A stretch of 64,000 nucleotides of DNA from JANXMY01 sp964251675 (GTDB lineage: Bacteria > Armatimonadota > Armatimonadia > Armatimonadales > Capsulimonadaceae). The stretch is taken from assembly GCA_964251675.1 (NCBI GenBank), contig CAXUKS010000002.1, forward strand, positions 124,001-188,000. The letters are read 5' to 3'. The notes beneath the pieces were generated by a model that saw only the letters and a list, made by a program, of their open reading frames with translations, did not search any database and was not told the origin of the DNA. A program made the translations under genes and the position numbers. This document shows, in pieces, positions 1-8,264 of the stretch (positions within the stretch are counted from its first letter, which is position 1; each line of letters opens with the position of its first letter).

Positions 1-450
1 CGGCGCAAAATCACCGTGCGCTTTGTCCCGCTTAAAACAGATCACAAGTTCCAGCTCACTCGGGGAAACCTGGACTACAGCCGCCGGCAGGATAAGCCGC
101 TGCCGCTGATCAAACAGGAAATGGAAAAGGTGGGCGAGGACGGCGTCCCCGTGCAGAGCGCGACCTACCTGCTGACGGTCCCGCGTGGGCAGAACGTGCC
201 GCTGAACCTGATCAACACGACGCCCCGGTCCAGCAGCGCCAACATTCAGTTCTGGGTCGTGCAGCGTCCTGACCCGGCCTTTTTCACCGTGCTGGACAGC
301 AAGGACAACGACCAGATTGGCCCCAGCACGGCAGCGGCCCCGCTGAAGCTGCGGGCGGTCGGCGGGGCGACCAGCGACAGCCAGGAGCTGACTCTGGTGA
401 CCACCGACGGCGGCAACCAGCTTGTTCATATCAAGTTAAAAGCCCGTTAG
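1..450 (+). CDS. Hypothetical beta-rich protein, 5'-partial
   Basis: The reading frame is open to the left edge, so the real start probably lies outside the window; a GTG at 16 is only the first in-window candidate. About 149 codons are visible. The protein is rich in short hydrophobic/polar alternations (for example ATYLLTVPRGQNVPLNLIN), as in beta-sandwich domains, and has no membrane segment. It ends 24 bp before the next gene on the same strand and is probably co-transcribed with it. I do not recognise a family. By context it may belong to the contractile-injection-like locus that includes the Pvc16/Pvc15-like pair 10 kb downstream. Confidence 0.6.
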   Translation, partial: RRKITVRFVPLKTDHKFQLTRGNLDYSRRQDKPLPLIKQEMEKVGEDGVPVQSATYLLTVPRGQNVPLNLINTTPRSSSANIQFWVVQRPDPAFFTVLDSKDNDQIGPSTAAAPLKLRAVGGATSDSQELTLVTTDGGNQLVHIKLKAR

Positions 451-474
451 TTTTTGAGGACATGACCCCCCACG

Positions 475-2388
475 ATGAAACTGCTGCAATCTGAAATCGA
501 GATCATCCCTGGCCGCCCCGGCAGCCGCCCTTCGGTCGTCAGCGAGAGTCAGGTCCTTCCCGGCAGCGCCGTTCTCCGAATCACCAACCCGATGCCGCAG
601 GAAAACGCCTTTGTGGTGCGCCTGCGCTGCGACCATGCGCTGTGGCAGGAAGCCTGGTTTACCCTCACCGCCCTGCCGCCGCCGCCCGGCATATCCGCTT
701 CGGGCCAGTCCGGCAAGCCGGACCAGCGCGGCGCACAGGATCGCGGCATCAAAATCTATGTGCCGCGCGGCGGAAGCCGCGACCTGCTGCTCCGCTTTGA
801 TGTGCCGCAGCAGCCGGAGTCACGCGCGGGCCGCTATCCGTTTGTGATTGAAGTGGAGACCCAGGTGGTCGGGGAGGCGCTCCGGCGGCGCAGCCGTGTC
901 ACCACCGTGCCGGGCGTGGCGACGATCCGGCCGTATCATCGCTGGAGCCTGGAGATTACCCCCGAGCAGCAGCGCGTTGGGCCGCGATGCCGGGCAGGTG
1001 AGTTTGAAGTGGTGGTCACCAATGAAGGCAATGACTGGCTGTACTGCGACCTGCAGCTTCCGCGCCCCCGCGACATGGTGCTGGACTGCCCGACCCAGCG
1101 GCTGGCCGTGCCCCCGCCAGAGCCGGGCGAAACGGTGCTGGCAGACAACGACCGCGATTCGCGTCCCGGCACGCAGCGCAGCGTGCCGCTCCGGGCGGTG
1201 ACGCATCTTAAAACAATCAAAGGCAGCCTGACGCCGCAGCCGCTGCTCCTCAGCGCCCTGCGTCTGGATGCCCCTTCGGTCCCGCCCCCCGCCACGGCGG
1301 AAGGGTTTTTCCAGTCTTCCGCCGTGGTCGCCACCCCGACCACGGAGTCCCGGCAGGTGGAGGGTGACCGGGCGCTGATTTACTGCCCGCCGATTCCCGC
1401 CAAATTGACGGACTTTTTCCGGCAGAGCGCCAGCAGCGCCCGCACGCTGGTGATGTCTCTCGTGGCACTGGCGATTTTAGTCCCGGTGACCTACCTCGCG
1501 TTCGAGCAGAGCCGCCATTCCGTTTCCATCAAGCCGATGGGCTTTGCCTATGCCGGTCAGCCGCTGGTTCTGGGCGACCGCTGGGTGCTGGGAACCCGTG
1601 TCACTTTTGCGGGCAAGATCGGGGACCGCCCGGTGGCCCCGGTGACACTCGATTCGCAGCCCGTTCCCGGCAAACGCGGCAACCCGGACCGCTGCCAGGT
1701 CCTCGTTCCCGCTGGCCTCAACCACATGACCGGGACGCTGACCGCCCAGCGGTTTGCGCGGTTCATGCCCTGGCCCTTCGCAGGCCTGATGCCGAAAAGC
1801 ACCTGCCCGATCACCATCGGAGCGCCGCTGGCGCCGCCGACGGTGTACCCGCTGACGGCACAGCTTGTGGCGGGGAAAACAGTGACCATCTCGGGGACCA
1901 GCCTGGGGGATCAGGTCGGCTCCGTCCGCCTCGGCGATCAGGAAGCCAGTGTCAAAAAGTGGACCCCCAGCGCCATCACGGTCGTCGTGCCCAACTTGAA
2001 GCCAGCGGCAAGCTGCCCGGTGATCGTGACGCCCTCCGGCGGCCCGGCGCTGACTCCTTCCGGCGGCAGCCTGCCGTCGGTGACAACCACAGCGGCGCTG
2101 GCCCAGGGCCAGCAGGATCAGCGTCAGGTTTATGCGGACAAGCTGACCGCCGCCCAGAGCGCTCTCAGCACGGCGCAGCAGGAGAAGCTGAATTTTGAGC
2201 TGGACCTTCAGAATAAAGCCAAAGCCGTGGACACCACCAATCCGCAGGCCGTCTCCGATTTCAACAACACCTACGTGCCGCTGGCAAAGCTCAAAGAAAC
2301 CGTGCTGGACAAAGAGATTGCCCGCAGCCAGCAGAGCCTGGATGCCGCCACGTCGGCGCTGAAAAAGTTCGATGCTGGGTCTCGATAA
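475..2388 (+). CDS. Ig-like/IPT-domain membrane protein with C-terminal coiled coil
   Basis: This 637-residue protein has an N-terminal half of beta-rich, Ig/COG1470-like segments (ATVTNEGNDW-type motifs around residues 175-200). One membrane helix follows at about 323-342 (TLVMSLVALAILVPVTYLAF). An IPT/TIG-like domain lies at about 454-515 (TVTISGTSLGDQVGSVRLGD). A charged Ala/Gln/Lys coiled coil runs from about 548 to the end. There is no signal peptide, so the N-terminal half is probably cytoplasmic and the IPT/coil half extracytoplasmic. It follows the partial gene at 1-450 by 24 bp. Its last two codons and stop lie in a 46-bp inverted repeat shared with the convergent gene. The role is unknown; a structural or anchoring part of an injection-type apparatus is inference from context only. 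Confidence 0.7.
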   Translation: MKLLQSEIEIIPGRPGSRPSVVSESQVLPGSAVLRITNPMPQENAFVVRLRCDHALWQEAWFTLTALPPPPGISASGQSGKPDQRGAQDRGIKIYVPRGGSRDLLLRFDVPQQPESRAGRYPFVIEVETQVVGEALRRRSRVTTVPGVATIRPYHRWSLEITPEQQRVGPRCRAGEFEVVVTNEGNDWLYCDLQLPRPRDMVLDCPTQRLAVPPPEPGETVLADNDRDSRPGTQRSVPLRAVTHLKTIKGSLTPQPLLLSALRLDAPSVPPPATAEGFFQSSAVVATPTTESRQVEGDRALIYCPPIPAKLTDFFRQSASSARTLVMSLVALAILVPVTYLAFEQSRHSVSIKPMGFAYAGQPLVLGDRWVLGTRVTFAGKIGDRPVAPVTLDSQPVPGKRGNPDRCQVLVPAGLNHMTGTLTAQRFARFMPWPFAGLMPKSTCPITIGAPLAPPTVYPLTAQLVAGKTVTISGTSLGDQVGSVRLGDQEASVKKWTPSAITVVVPNLKPAASCPVIVTPSGGPALTPSGGSLPSVTTTAALAQGQQDQRQVYADKLTAAQSALSTAQQEKLNFELDLQNKAKAVDTTNPQAVSDFNNTYVPLAKLKETVLDKEIARSQQSLDAATSALKKFDAGSR

Positions 2389-2571
2389 GAGGTAAGAGAC
2401 CTAACCCCCCAGCCCCCTTCCCTAAGAAGGAAGGGGAAGGCAGAGTAAGAATAAGAGCGAGACCCGTAGGGGCAGGGCTTGTTCCTGCCCTCTCCTCTTT
2501 TCTATGTCTGTATGCTCTCCCTTCTTTCTTAGGGAAGGGGGCTGGGGGGTTAGGTCTCTTACCTCTTATCG
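2383..2571. repeat. 46-bp perfect inverted repeat between convergent genes (probable bidirectional terminator / dispersed element)
   Basis: Arms at 2383-2428 and 2526-2571 are exact reverse complements, separated by 97 bp. Each arm begins with CGATAA, which encodes the last Arg codon and stop of the flanking gene (475-2388 on + and 2566-3657 on -). The interior contains GTAGGGGCAGGGCTTG followed by CCTGCCCT, a further small dyad that recurs near 39587-39610. Arm motifs (CCTAAGAAGGAAGGGG, GGGGGCTGGGGGG, TAGGTCTC) resemble the element family at 39470, 55241 and 62180. In RNA this would form a very long stem, so a role in termination or as a mobile palindrome is plausible. Confidence 0.8.
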
Positions 2572-3657
2572 GGCCGCCTGCTGGATTTCCTTGAGCTGGG
2601 CATCGGTCAGCGACGGCTCCCCTTGCGCGTTCGTGAGGAGCGCGTTGATCTGGGCCGTCTTGTTCTGCTCTTTGTAGACGCCAATCAAAAGCTCATAGGC
2701 GGCCACATAGCTGGGGCTGTTTTTGATCGCCTGCTGATAATGCTGCTCGGCGGCGGCCCGGTCCCCTTTGCCGTAAGCGTCGTCCCCGGCCTGCTTTTCC
2801 TGCACGGCGGCTTCCTGCAGAGTCGTCAGCACGCCTTTCGCCGTGGATACCTCCATCGTAGAGCGGATTTTGCTGACCAGGCGCTGGGCCAGGTTCTCCG
2901 GCGATGTGTTCCACTCCCGCGCAAAGCTCGCGTCTGCCGTGAGAATATAGGGAACCGGCCCGCCCGGCAGGCTGACTACGGCCTGCCCGTTCGCCGCCGT
3001 TCCGGGTGTGATACGGCTCCACCAGGCGGGGTCTTTCTTCTGAACGCTGGTCATGCGTCGGGCAATAGTCCCGGCACGGGCGGCGACGCCCATGTCGCCC
3101 GCCGTCGTTGGGATTTCCACAATGCGCGTTTTGCGCGTCCCCTTGACCATGTCCACGTAGCCGCTTTCCCCCCGGCCCGGCTGGCGCAGGACGCCCGACG
3201 TGTAGCTCACAGAACGCCCGGCACTGGCGATGCTGGTATAGCTGGCGTTGACAACTTTGGCGACGGGCTTGATCACCGTGGCGGCCTGCACGGGCGTCGG
3301 GCGGGCCGCAAGCGGGGTGAAGTGCAGGTTCAGAATCATCCGCGTGGTGACATCCGTGCCTTTGGCCCCGTCGATCTTTACCGAGTGCCCGGTCAGGAGC
3401 GCCGTCGCGATTGCCATTTCATCGTCATTGGCCTGCTCCGGCTCATAGATGACCCGGTGCAGGATAGCTTTCAGCGTGGGGATGCGGGCGCTCTGCGCGG
3501 GAGTGAAATAGCGGGACACGATTTGGAGGTTAGCCAGCCCGCCCCGGTACAGGGCATTGCGGCTGTCGCCCTGCGCGGCTACGGGCAGGCTTCCATGAGC
3601 GAGAGCCACCGTGAGCGCAGCGGCGCAAAGGCCGGAATAAAAGAAAGTGTGTCGCAT
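2566..3657 (-). CDS. Exported TPR-containing protein
   Basis: This 363-residue protein has a clear N-terminal signal sequence (FFYSGLCAAALTVALAHG, Ala-rich cleavage site near VAAQG). The C-terminal third carries a TPR-like segment (AGDDAYGKGDRAAAEQHYQQ to about residue 340). A preceding segment (ENLAQRLVSKIRSTMEV) resembles the helix that ends the CsgG-like domains of its two operon partners. AGGAGA lies 12 nt before the ATG. It is the last gene of a three-gene minus-strand operon (WD40, caspase-like, this), 34 bp after the caspase-like gene. Probably periplasmic. The function is unknown; TPRs suggest a scaffold for the partner proteins. Confidence 0.7.
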   Translation of the reverse strand: MRHTFFYSGLCAAALTVALAHGSLPVAAQGDSRNALYRGGLANLQIVSRYFTPAQSARIPTLKAILHRVIYEPEQANDDEMAIATALLTGHSVKIDGAKGTDVTTRMILNLHFTPLAARPTPVQAATVIKPVAKVVNASYTSIASAGRSVSYTSGVLRQPGRGESGYVDMVKGTRKTRIVEIPTTAGDMGVAARAGTIARRMTSVQKKDPAWWSRITPGTAANGQAVVSLPGGPVPYILTADASFAREWNTSPENLAQRLVSKIRSTMEVSTAKGVLTTLQEAAVQEKQAGDDAYGKGDRAAAEQHYQQAIKNSPSYVAAYELLIGVYKEQNKTAQINALLTNAQGEPSLTDAQLKEIQQAAR

Positions 3658-3691
3658 AGCGAGGTCTCCTGAGCGAATAGAAATTTCCGGG

Positions 3692-5011
3692 CTATTGATC
3701 GCGGCTCTGAACGAGAATAGCCCGCAGCTTGGGCAGCAGAGCTTCGGTCAGCTTCTGCGTGGCCTCCTGCAAGGCCATCTTGGACGCGCTGCCTTCCGTG
3801 ATGTCCGTGCCTGCCACCGGGTCGTCCTGCGTGCCGCCGACGACGACCTGGCACAAAACGTTTCCGGTCTCGTCAATCACTTCCGCCGTCACCGTGGCCT
3901 GGACCGTGATGAAGTCGCGGGTAATCGCCAGCTTGGTCGCGGTGGTCGTGGCAGTGCCCCGGATCAGGAAGCGTGCCCCCAGTTTTTTCGTCGCCGCGCC
4001 CGCCTGGCGGCGGTTCAGCAGGGTGGCAATCTGCCGCGCCGCCTGCGGGTCTACCAGCGGGAAGTTCTGGCGGAGGAGCGCGGCACGCAGGCTGGCCTGC
4101 GCGATATTGCTGGTAATGACCTTGCCGCTGAGCTGCGTTCGCACTTCCTTCATGTCCACCAGCAGAGCCGGGCCGAGCGGGGAACGCGCCACCAGAGCGC
4201 CGGGCGGCGGGCTGACGGGCTGAGTCGCCGGTGGGGAAACCGCTTCAATCAGGCCGCCCGAGGGAAGCGTGCCGATCACCTGCGGCGTCTGCGTGAACGG
4301 CTGTTTATTGCGGCGGATGTAGGTCGAGACATGGGTGTTGACGAAGGTGGCATCCTCCTGGCTCGGAATACGCAGCGCATTTGGATTGACCTGCTGCTGC
4401 TTCTGCAGAAAAAACCAGGTGAAGACGCCTTCGCCCAGCTCCGGGATTTCCCAGGAGCTTTCTTTGGCTCCGCAGGAGGCCCAGACCGTGGCGGTATTGG
4501 CGGGCACGCCTTTTTGCCCGCCGCTCAGATCGTCCCATCCCGAATGGCAGGCATCCACTACCAGAATTTTGCGCCGGGCGGCACAGGTCAGCGTGAGGCT
4601 GTCCCGCAAGTCTTTCAGATTGATCGCCGTCCGCTTGTAGCTGCTGATCTGGACATCGCACGGCAGAAGGTAGTGCGCTCCGGCCTGATCTTCGCCGTGG
4701 CCGGAGAAGCAGAACCAGAACTCATCGTCCGGCTTGGCGCGTTTTGCCAGACGGGCCACGCTCTGAGCGATAATGACACCCGTGGGCTTCTGACCGCCGG
4801 TGGTCAGCAGGACAACATGGTCTGCCGGGGTGGTTTTGGTCATCAAGGCGTAAAGACGATTGGCATCAGCGGCGGCAAAGCGCAGACTTGGAATAGAGCT
4901 GCCGTAGTCGTTGACGCCGACAATCACCGCCCAGGTTTCCCCGGCACGGGCCGGGGACCCGCCCAGGAGGACGAGCAGGCCAGCGACGATTGCCAGCAGT
5001 TTGCACGACAT
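3692..5011 (-). CDS. Exported caspase-like (peptidase C14) protein with CsgG-like C-terminal domain
   Basis: The protein has 439 residues. A signal peptide (LLAIVAGLLVLLGGSPARA) precedes a caspase-fold domain at about residues 24-230. The catalytic dyad is visible: His105 in CFSGHGED and Cys155 in VVDACHSG. After a Pro-rich linker, residues ~285-435 look like the lipoprotein-associated CsgG/LpoB-type fold (ATLLNRRQAG, KKLGARFLIRGTA, strands TVTAEVIDETGNVLCQ). GGAGAGACCCC precedes the ATG. It lies 24 bp after the WD40 gene in one operon. Bacterial C14 peptidases usually act in the cytoplasm in signalling or cell death; a signal peptide places this one outside the inner membrane. Substrate unknown. 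Confidence 0.85.
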   Translation of the reverse strand: MSCKLLAIVAGLLVLLGGSPARAGETWAVIVGVNDYGSSIPSLRFAAADANRLYALMTKTTPADHVVLLTTGGQKPTGVIIAQSVARLAKRAKPDDEFWFCFSGHGEDQAGAHYLLPCDVQISSYKRTAINLKDLRDSLTLTCAARRKILVVDACHSGWDDLSGGQKGVPANTATVWASCGAKESSWEIPELGEGVFTWFFLQKQQQVNPNALRIPSQEDATFVNTHVSTYIRRNKQPFTQTPQVIGTLPSGGLIEAVSPPATQPVSPPPGALVARSPLGPALLVDMKEVRTQLSGKVITSNIAQASLRAALLRQNFPLVDPQAARQIATLLNRRQAGAATKKLGARFLIRGTATTTATKLAITRDFITVQATVTAEVIDETGNVLCQVVVGGTQDDPVAGTDITEGSASKMALQEATQKLTEALLPKLRAILVQSRDQ

Positions 5012-5035
5012 GGGGTCTCTCCTTCCTAATCTTTC

Positions 5036-6559
5036 CTAATCCGTCTGAGCGCCGCGCAGCAGGCTCGACGTCAAAGAACGCGCCAGTGTCAGAACGTCCG
5101 CCGGGGACGACGCCTCGCCGTCTTTGGAGGCTAAAATCTTTCCGGTTTCCACCGCTTCCAGCCAGAGTGTCACATGGTAGCTTTGCGCGACCGGCACGAT
5201 TTTGGCGACCAGAAAGCGGCGGGCATTGACCAGGTGGCCGAGCTTCAGCCGCGCCTTCTTTTCGACGAGGCCGGTGCGGGACAGGGCCAGCTCATCCATG
5301 ATCTCGTTCAAGTTGCTGCGGCTGACGACCACGCAGCGGCCCGTGGCGACGGCGGCGGTCTGCATGGTGTCGGCGGCGGCGCGGGCGAGGCTCAAAGCCG
5401 CCGGGTCTTTGCCTTCCGTCGGCACCGTGACCGCCAGGGCGTCCGTCGGTACTTCGCCGGAACCCGCGCTGACAGTCAGGGGAAACGTCGTGAGGCTTTT
5501 GCCGTCGGCGACGACGACCTGCCAGCCGGTTTGCCGCCAGCCAAATTGCAGCGCCTGCACTTTGGACGGCAGGGAAAGCTGGCCTACGGTGTCTTTGGTG
5601 TGGGCGTTCAAGACGGTCACCGAAGTCGCCCCGCTGCCCGTCTGCCCGGCGGTCGCCAGCAGCAGGCCGTCATCGGACAGGGCCAGCACGGACTGCGGGT
5701 TTTCGGCGACCTGCTTGAGGCTGTCGGCCACGACGGCGGTTTTGGCTCCGGTCGTCGTGTTGATCATCTTGATGTAATGCTCATCCACAATCCCGGTGTA
5801 GCTGCCGACGACGTGCGAGACGGATGCCGCAATAGCGATCCGCTTGGCGCTCCCGGCCACTGCCGCCGCCCGGTAGCGCAGCTCACGGAAGTTGGCATCA
5901 TTCTCGTGCCCGATCTTTAAGTTGACCTGCGTGACCTGCTCGCCGGTGGCAACATTCCAGGTGTCCAGCATTTTGTCTTCGCCGACCGAATAAAGCGTGC
6001 TGTCGTCCCCGGCGGCGAACACGGCGGTCAGCACCTTCTTTTTGTGTGCGGCGAAGGTCTGCACCGGCTGCGGGCTGCCGAGGCTCCAGACTTTGACGGC
6101 CCCATTGTCGTAGCCAACAGCGAGGGCGGCGTTGTCGGAAGAAAAATCCAGCGTCAGCGCCTTCGGCCCGGATTTTTGCGCGAAATGATCCACCCGCGCC
6201 AGCGTGTCGGCATTCCAGACGGAGACGCGGCCATCCTCGGAAGCAGTGGCAACAAGGGAAGCATCAGCAGAAAAGCGAACAGCGTTGATTTGCCGGGTGT
6301 GCGCGGCGATGATTTTAGGGGAAGGGTCCGTGTCGGTCCACACGACAAGCTGACCGTTTTGCAGACCGGCGGCCAGACGCTCGCCGTAGCTGGCCGCCAG
6401 CGCGGTGATTGTGCCGGGGGCGGTGCGCGTGACCGCTGCCGCCTTATTGACAGTGATGGCGTCGTCCTGTGCCCGCACGGGCAGGCTGGTAACCATGCCG
6501 CAGAAAGCCAGCAGGCAGGATAGGGGCAGAGTGATTCCGAACTGGCTAAAGTGTCGCAC
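5036..6559 (-). CDS. Exported WD40 beta-propeller protein with CsgG-like C-terminal domain
   Basis: The start chosen is GTG at 6559 because GAGGAAGG lies just upstream and a signal peptide follows directly (FGITLPLSCLLAFCGMVTSL...VRAQ). The frame is open further upstream, but those codons would run through the promoter. The 507-residue product has WD40 repeats at about 45-330 (for example AAHTRQINAVRFSADASLVA, EDGRVSVWNADT, NGAVKVWSLG). The C-terminus (SRSNLNEIMDELALSRTG, KLGHLVNARRFLVAKI) is typical of the CsgG/FlgO-type nucleotide-independent assembly fold. First gene of the operon with the caspase-like and TPR genes. Propellers paired with caspase-like domains are often sensors; here the pair is split and exported, which is unusual. 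Confidence 0.8.
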   Translation of the reverse strand: MRHFSQFGITLPLSCLLAFCGMVTSLPVRAQDDAITVNKAAAVTRTAPGTITALAASYGERLAAGLQNGQLVVWTDTDPSPKIIAAHTRQINAVRFSADASLVATASEDGRVSVWNADTLARVDHFAQKSGPKALTLDFSSDNAALAVGYDNGAVKVWSLGSPQPVQTFAAHKKKVLTAVFAAGDDSTLYSVGEDKMLDTWNVATGEQVTQVNLKIGHENDANFRELRYRAAAVAGSAKRIAIAASVSHVVGSYTGIVDEHYIKMINTTTGAKTAVVADSLKQVAENPQSVLALSDDGLLLATAGQTGSGATSVTVLNAHTKDTVGQLSLPSKVQALQFGWRQTGWQVVVADGKSLTTFPLTVSAGSGEVPTDALAVTVPTEGKDPAALSLARAAADTMQTAAVATGRCVVVSRSNLNEIMDELALSRTGLVEKKARLKLGHLVNARRFLVAKIVPVAQSYHVTLWLEAVETGKILASKDGEASSPADVLTLARSLTSSLLRGAQTD

Positions 6560-6639
6560 AGACGTACCTTCCTCAGAACAGGCAGCTACAGGAGAGGGGC
6601 AATTTCTGACGAGCGGCGTACTTTCTCGAAACAGGCTCA

Positions 6640-6668
6640 GTATAACAGAAGGCCGCGTAATTTTCAAG
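6640..6668 (-). promoter_or_regulatory. Sigma-70-type promoter of the WD40/caspase/TPR operon
   Basis: Reading the minus strand, TTGAAA (6668-6663) and TATACT (6645-6640) are separated by exactly 17 bp. The predicted start near 6633 gives a leader of about 74 nt before the GTG at 6559. Nothing else is recognised in 6669-6862. Confidence 0.65.
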
Positions 6669-6862
6669 CATCCCGGTGAAAAATAAAAATTCCGCTGTCG
6701 CGCAGGTTGACAACTTCTGGCAAACGTGCTATCCTTCCCCATATCGGCACTCAGGCGTACTTCTAGCCTCTTTGGAATTTCGCGTGCCCTAGCAGTTAAG
6801 CACTACCCTTGTTTTCTCGCACAGCTTGACGGTGATCCAAAATCCCAGACACAGCCACCCCA

Positions 6863-6890
6863 GACAGTGATTGTTCGACAGTGATTGTTC
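6863..6890 (+). repeat. Perfect tandem 14-bp repeat before the beta-barrel gene
   Basis: GACAGTGATTGTTC occurs at 6863-6876 and again, unbroken, at 6877-6890, ending five bases before the ribosome-binding GAAGGAGGG of the gene starting at 6913. Its position suits an operator or a leader-RNA element. No convincing -35/-10 pair was found between the two divergent genes on the plus strand. Confidence 0.7.
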
Positions 6891-6912
6891 TTCCGAAGGA
6901 GGGATATGTCCC

Positions 6913-7473
6913 ATGCAGCATCGGTATTTCCTGGTCGCCGTTCTTCTCGCTCTTCTGGCGACTGGCGCAAGGGCACAGAGCAAGTTCGAGGGTGGCCCGG
7001 ACAAGGGCACACGCACGACGTCCGTGTCCGGCAGCGCCTCTTACACGGCGAAAGACAACTACAATGCCACCGTGCGGGTGGAACTGGGCTACTATACCAG
7101 TCCCGCGCTGGAATTTGCCGGGGTGATCGCTCTCAACGGACAGGCCAGCCCTGCCCAGCGGCTTTCCGTAGTGGGCGGGAACACCGCTGCCTTCCAGTCT
7201 TCCAGCTCCAGCTCCGGCCTTGCCGTCGGGGCCGCCGTCCGCTACCATTTTGGGCGCTCCAAAATTATTCCCTATGTCGGCTTTGCCCCGCAGTATGATG
7301 TGATCAATCTGAGCGGCAATAAAACCAAGCAGGCGGTCTTGATTGTCACCGGCGGCGCGGACTTCTTCATCAAGCCACAGCAGTCCATTTTCGCCGAGCT
7401 GTCGGCGGAGAAGTTCACGCGGGACGGCTCCACCACGGCGCGTCTGGAAGTCGGCGTCAAGCTATTTTACTGA
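6913..7473 (+). CDS. Outer-membrane beta-barrel-like protein
   Basis: ATG at 6913 is preferred over the upstream in-frame codon because GAAGGAGGG lies 9 nt before it and a signal peptide begins there (YFLVAVLLALLATGARAQS). The 186-residue product has alternating-residue strands typical of small 8-stranded barrels (VSGSASYTAK, YNATVRVELGYYT, LAVGAAVRYHFG, IIPYVGFAPQYD, ARLEVGVKLFY) and ends in an aromatic residue, as BAM substrates usually do. OmpW/OprF-N-like by pattern, not by a diagnostic motif. It starts a plus-strand series with two lipoproteins and the Pvc16/15-like pair, 39 bp before the next gene. Confidence 0.75.
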   Translation: MQHRYFLVAVLLALLATGARAQSKFEGGPDKGTRTTSVSGSASYTAKDNYNATVRVELGYYTSPALEFAGVIALNGQASPAQRLSVVGGNTAAFQSSSSSSGLAVGAAVRYHFGRSKIIPYVGFAPQYDVINLSGNKTKQAVLIVTGGADFFIKPQQSIFAELSAEKFTRDGSTTARLEVGVKLFY

Positions 7474-7512
7474 CTTTCCTGCCGACCTTCCGAACAACCC
7501 CAGGAGGCTTTC

Positions 7513-8253
7513 ATGCGATTTCAGCGAGGCATCTTTTCACGAGGCATACCGGTACTGGCCGGGCTGGGCGCGGCACTTCTGCTCGGTGGCTGCGGCGGCG
7601 GGGGCGGCGATGTCACCCTGATCCCCGGCACGCCCGCGACCCCCGCCAATGCCGTGGCGGTTTCCGATGCCGCTGGCAGCCGGGTGGTCGTGAAGTGGGA
7701 CATCGTCCCCAGCGCGACAAACTACAAGATATTCCGCACTCCGCCGCTGTCCGTCGCCCCGGCTCTGGCGAAGCCCCGCGCTGTGAAGCCCCGCGCTGTG
7801 AAGCCCCGCGCCGCCGCCGGGGGGCTGATCGGCTCCTCCGCGCAGGGCGAGTATGATGACACCGCCGTGCAGGACGGCATCACGTACACCTACGAAGTCG
7901 CGGCCTCCAATGCCAGCGGTGACAGTCAGCCGTCCGTCGGTGTCGCAGTGACCTACCACGCCGTTCCTGGTATCAGCATCAACCCGGTCATCCCAAGCCT
8001 GCTGCCGGGCGGCACGACGACCTTCACGGCCACGGTGACCGGCCTCACCGGCCCCAATGCCGGAGCGGTTGTCTGGAGCGTGCAGGAAGGTGTGGCCGGC
8101 GGGTCCATCACGCCAGCCGGTGTTTACACCGCGCCGGCGACGGTGGGAACCTACCATGTCGTCGCCGTCAGCCAGGCCGACCCGACCCGGCAGGCTGTCG
8201 CCACGGTGCTTGTGGGCACGTCCAACGGCTCCACGACCGTCACCGTTCAGTAA
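7513..8253 (+). CDS. Lipoprotein with FN3-like and Ig-like domains
   Basis: This 246-residue protein has a type II signal peptide whose lipobox is LLGGC near residue 27, followed by a run of Gly and no +2 Asp, so outer-membrane sorting is likely. An FN3-like domain (VVVKWDIVPSATNYKIFRT ... YTYEVAASNASGDSQPS) is interrupted by a low-complexity insert made of three PRAVK-type units. A BIG2/Ig-like domain follows (GGTTTFTATVTGLTG, GVYTAPATVGTYHVVAVS). CAGGAGG precedes the ATG. It sits 11 bp before the next lipoprotein gene. Probably a surface structural protein; specific role unknown. Confidence 0.75.
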   Translation: MRFQRGIFSRGIPVLAGLGAALLLGGCGGGGGDVTLIPGTPATPANAVAVSDAAGSRVVVKWDIVPSATNYKIFRTPPLSVAPALAKPRAVKPRAVKPRAAAGGLIGSSAQGEYDDTAVQDGITYTYEVAASNASGDSQPSVGVAVTYHAVPGISINPVIPSLLPGGTTTFTATVTGLTGPNAGAVVWSVQEGVAGGSITPAGVYTAPATVGTYHVVAVSQADPTRQAVATVLVGTSNGSTTVTVQ

Positions 8254-8264
8254 GGGAGGCCCTG

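Noticed and set aside
3647..5029. Plus-strand open frame of 460 codons opposite the caspase-like gene
   Set aside because: Shadow of a gene with an intact signal peptide and catalytic dyad; composition is that of antisense translation.
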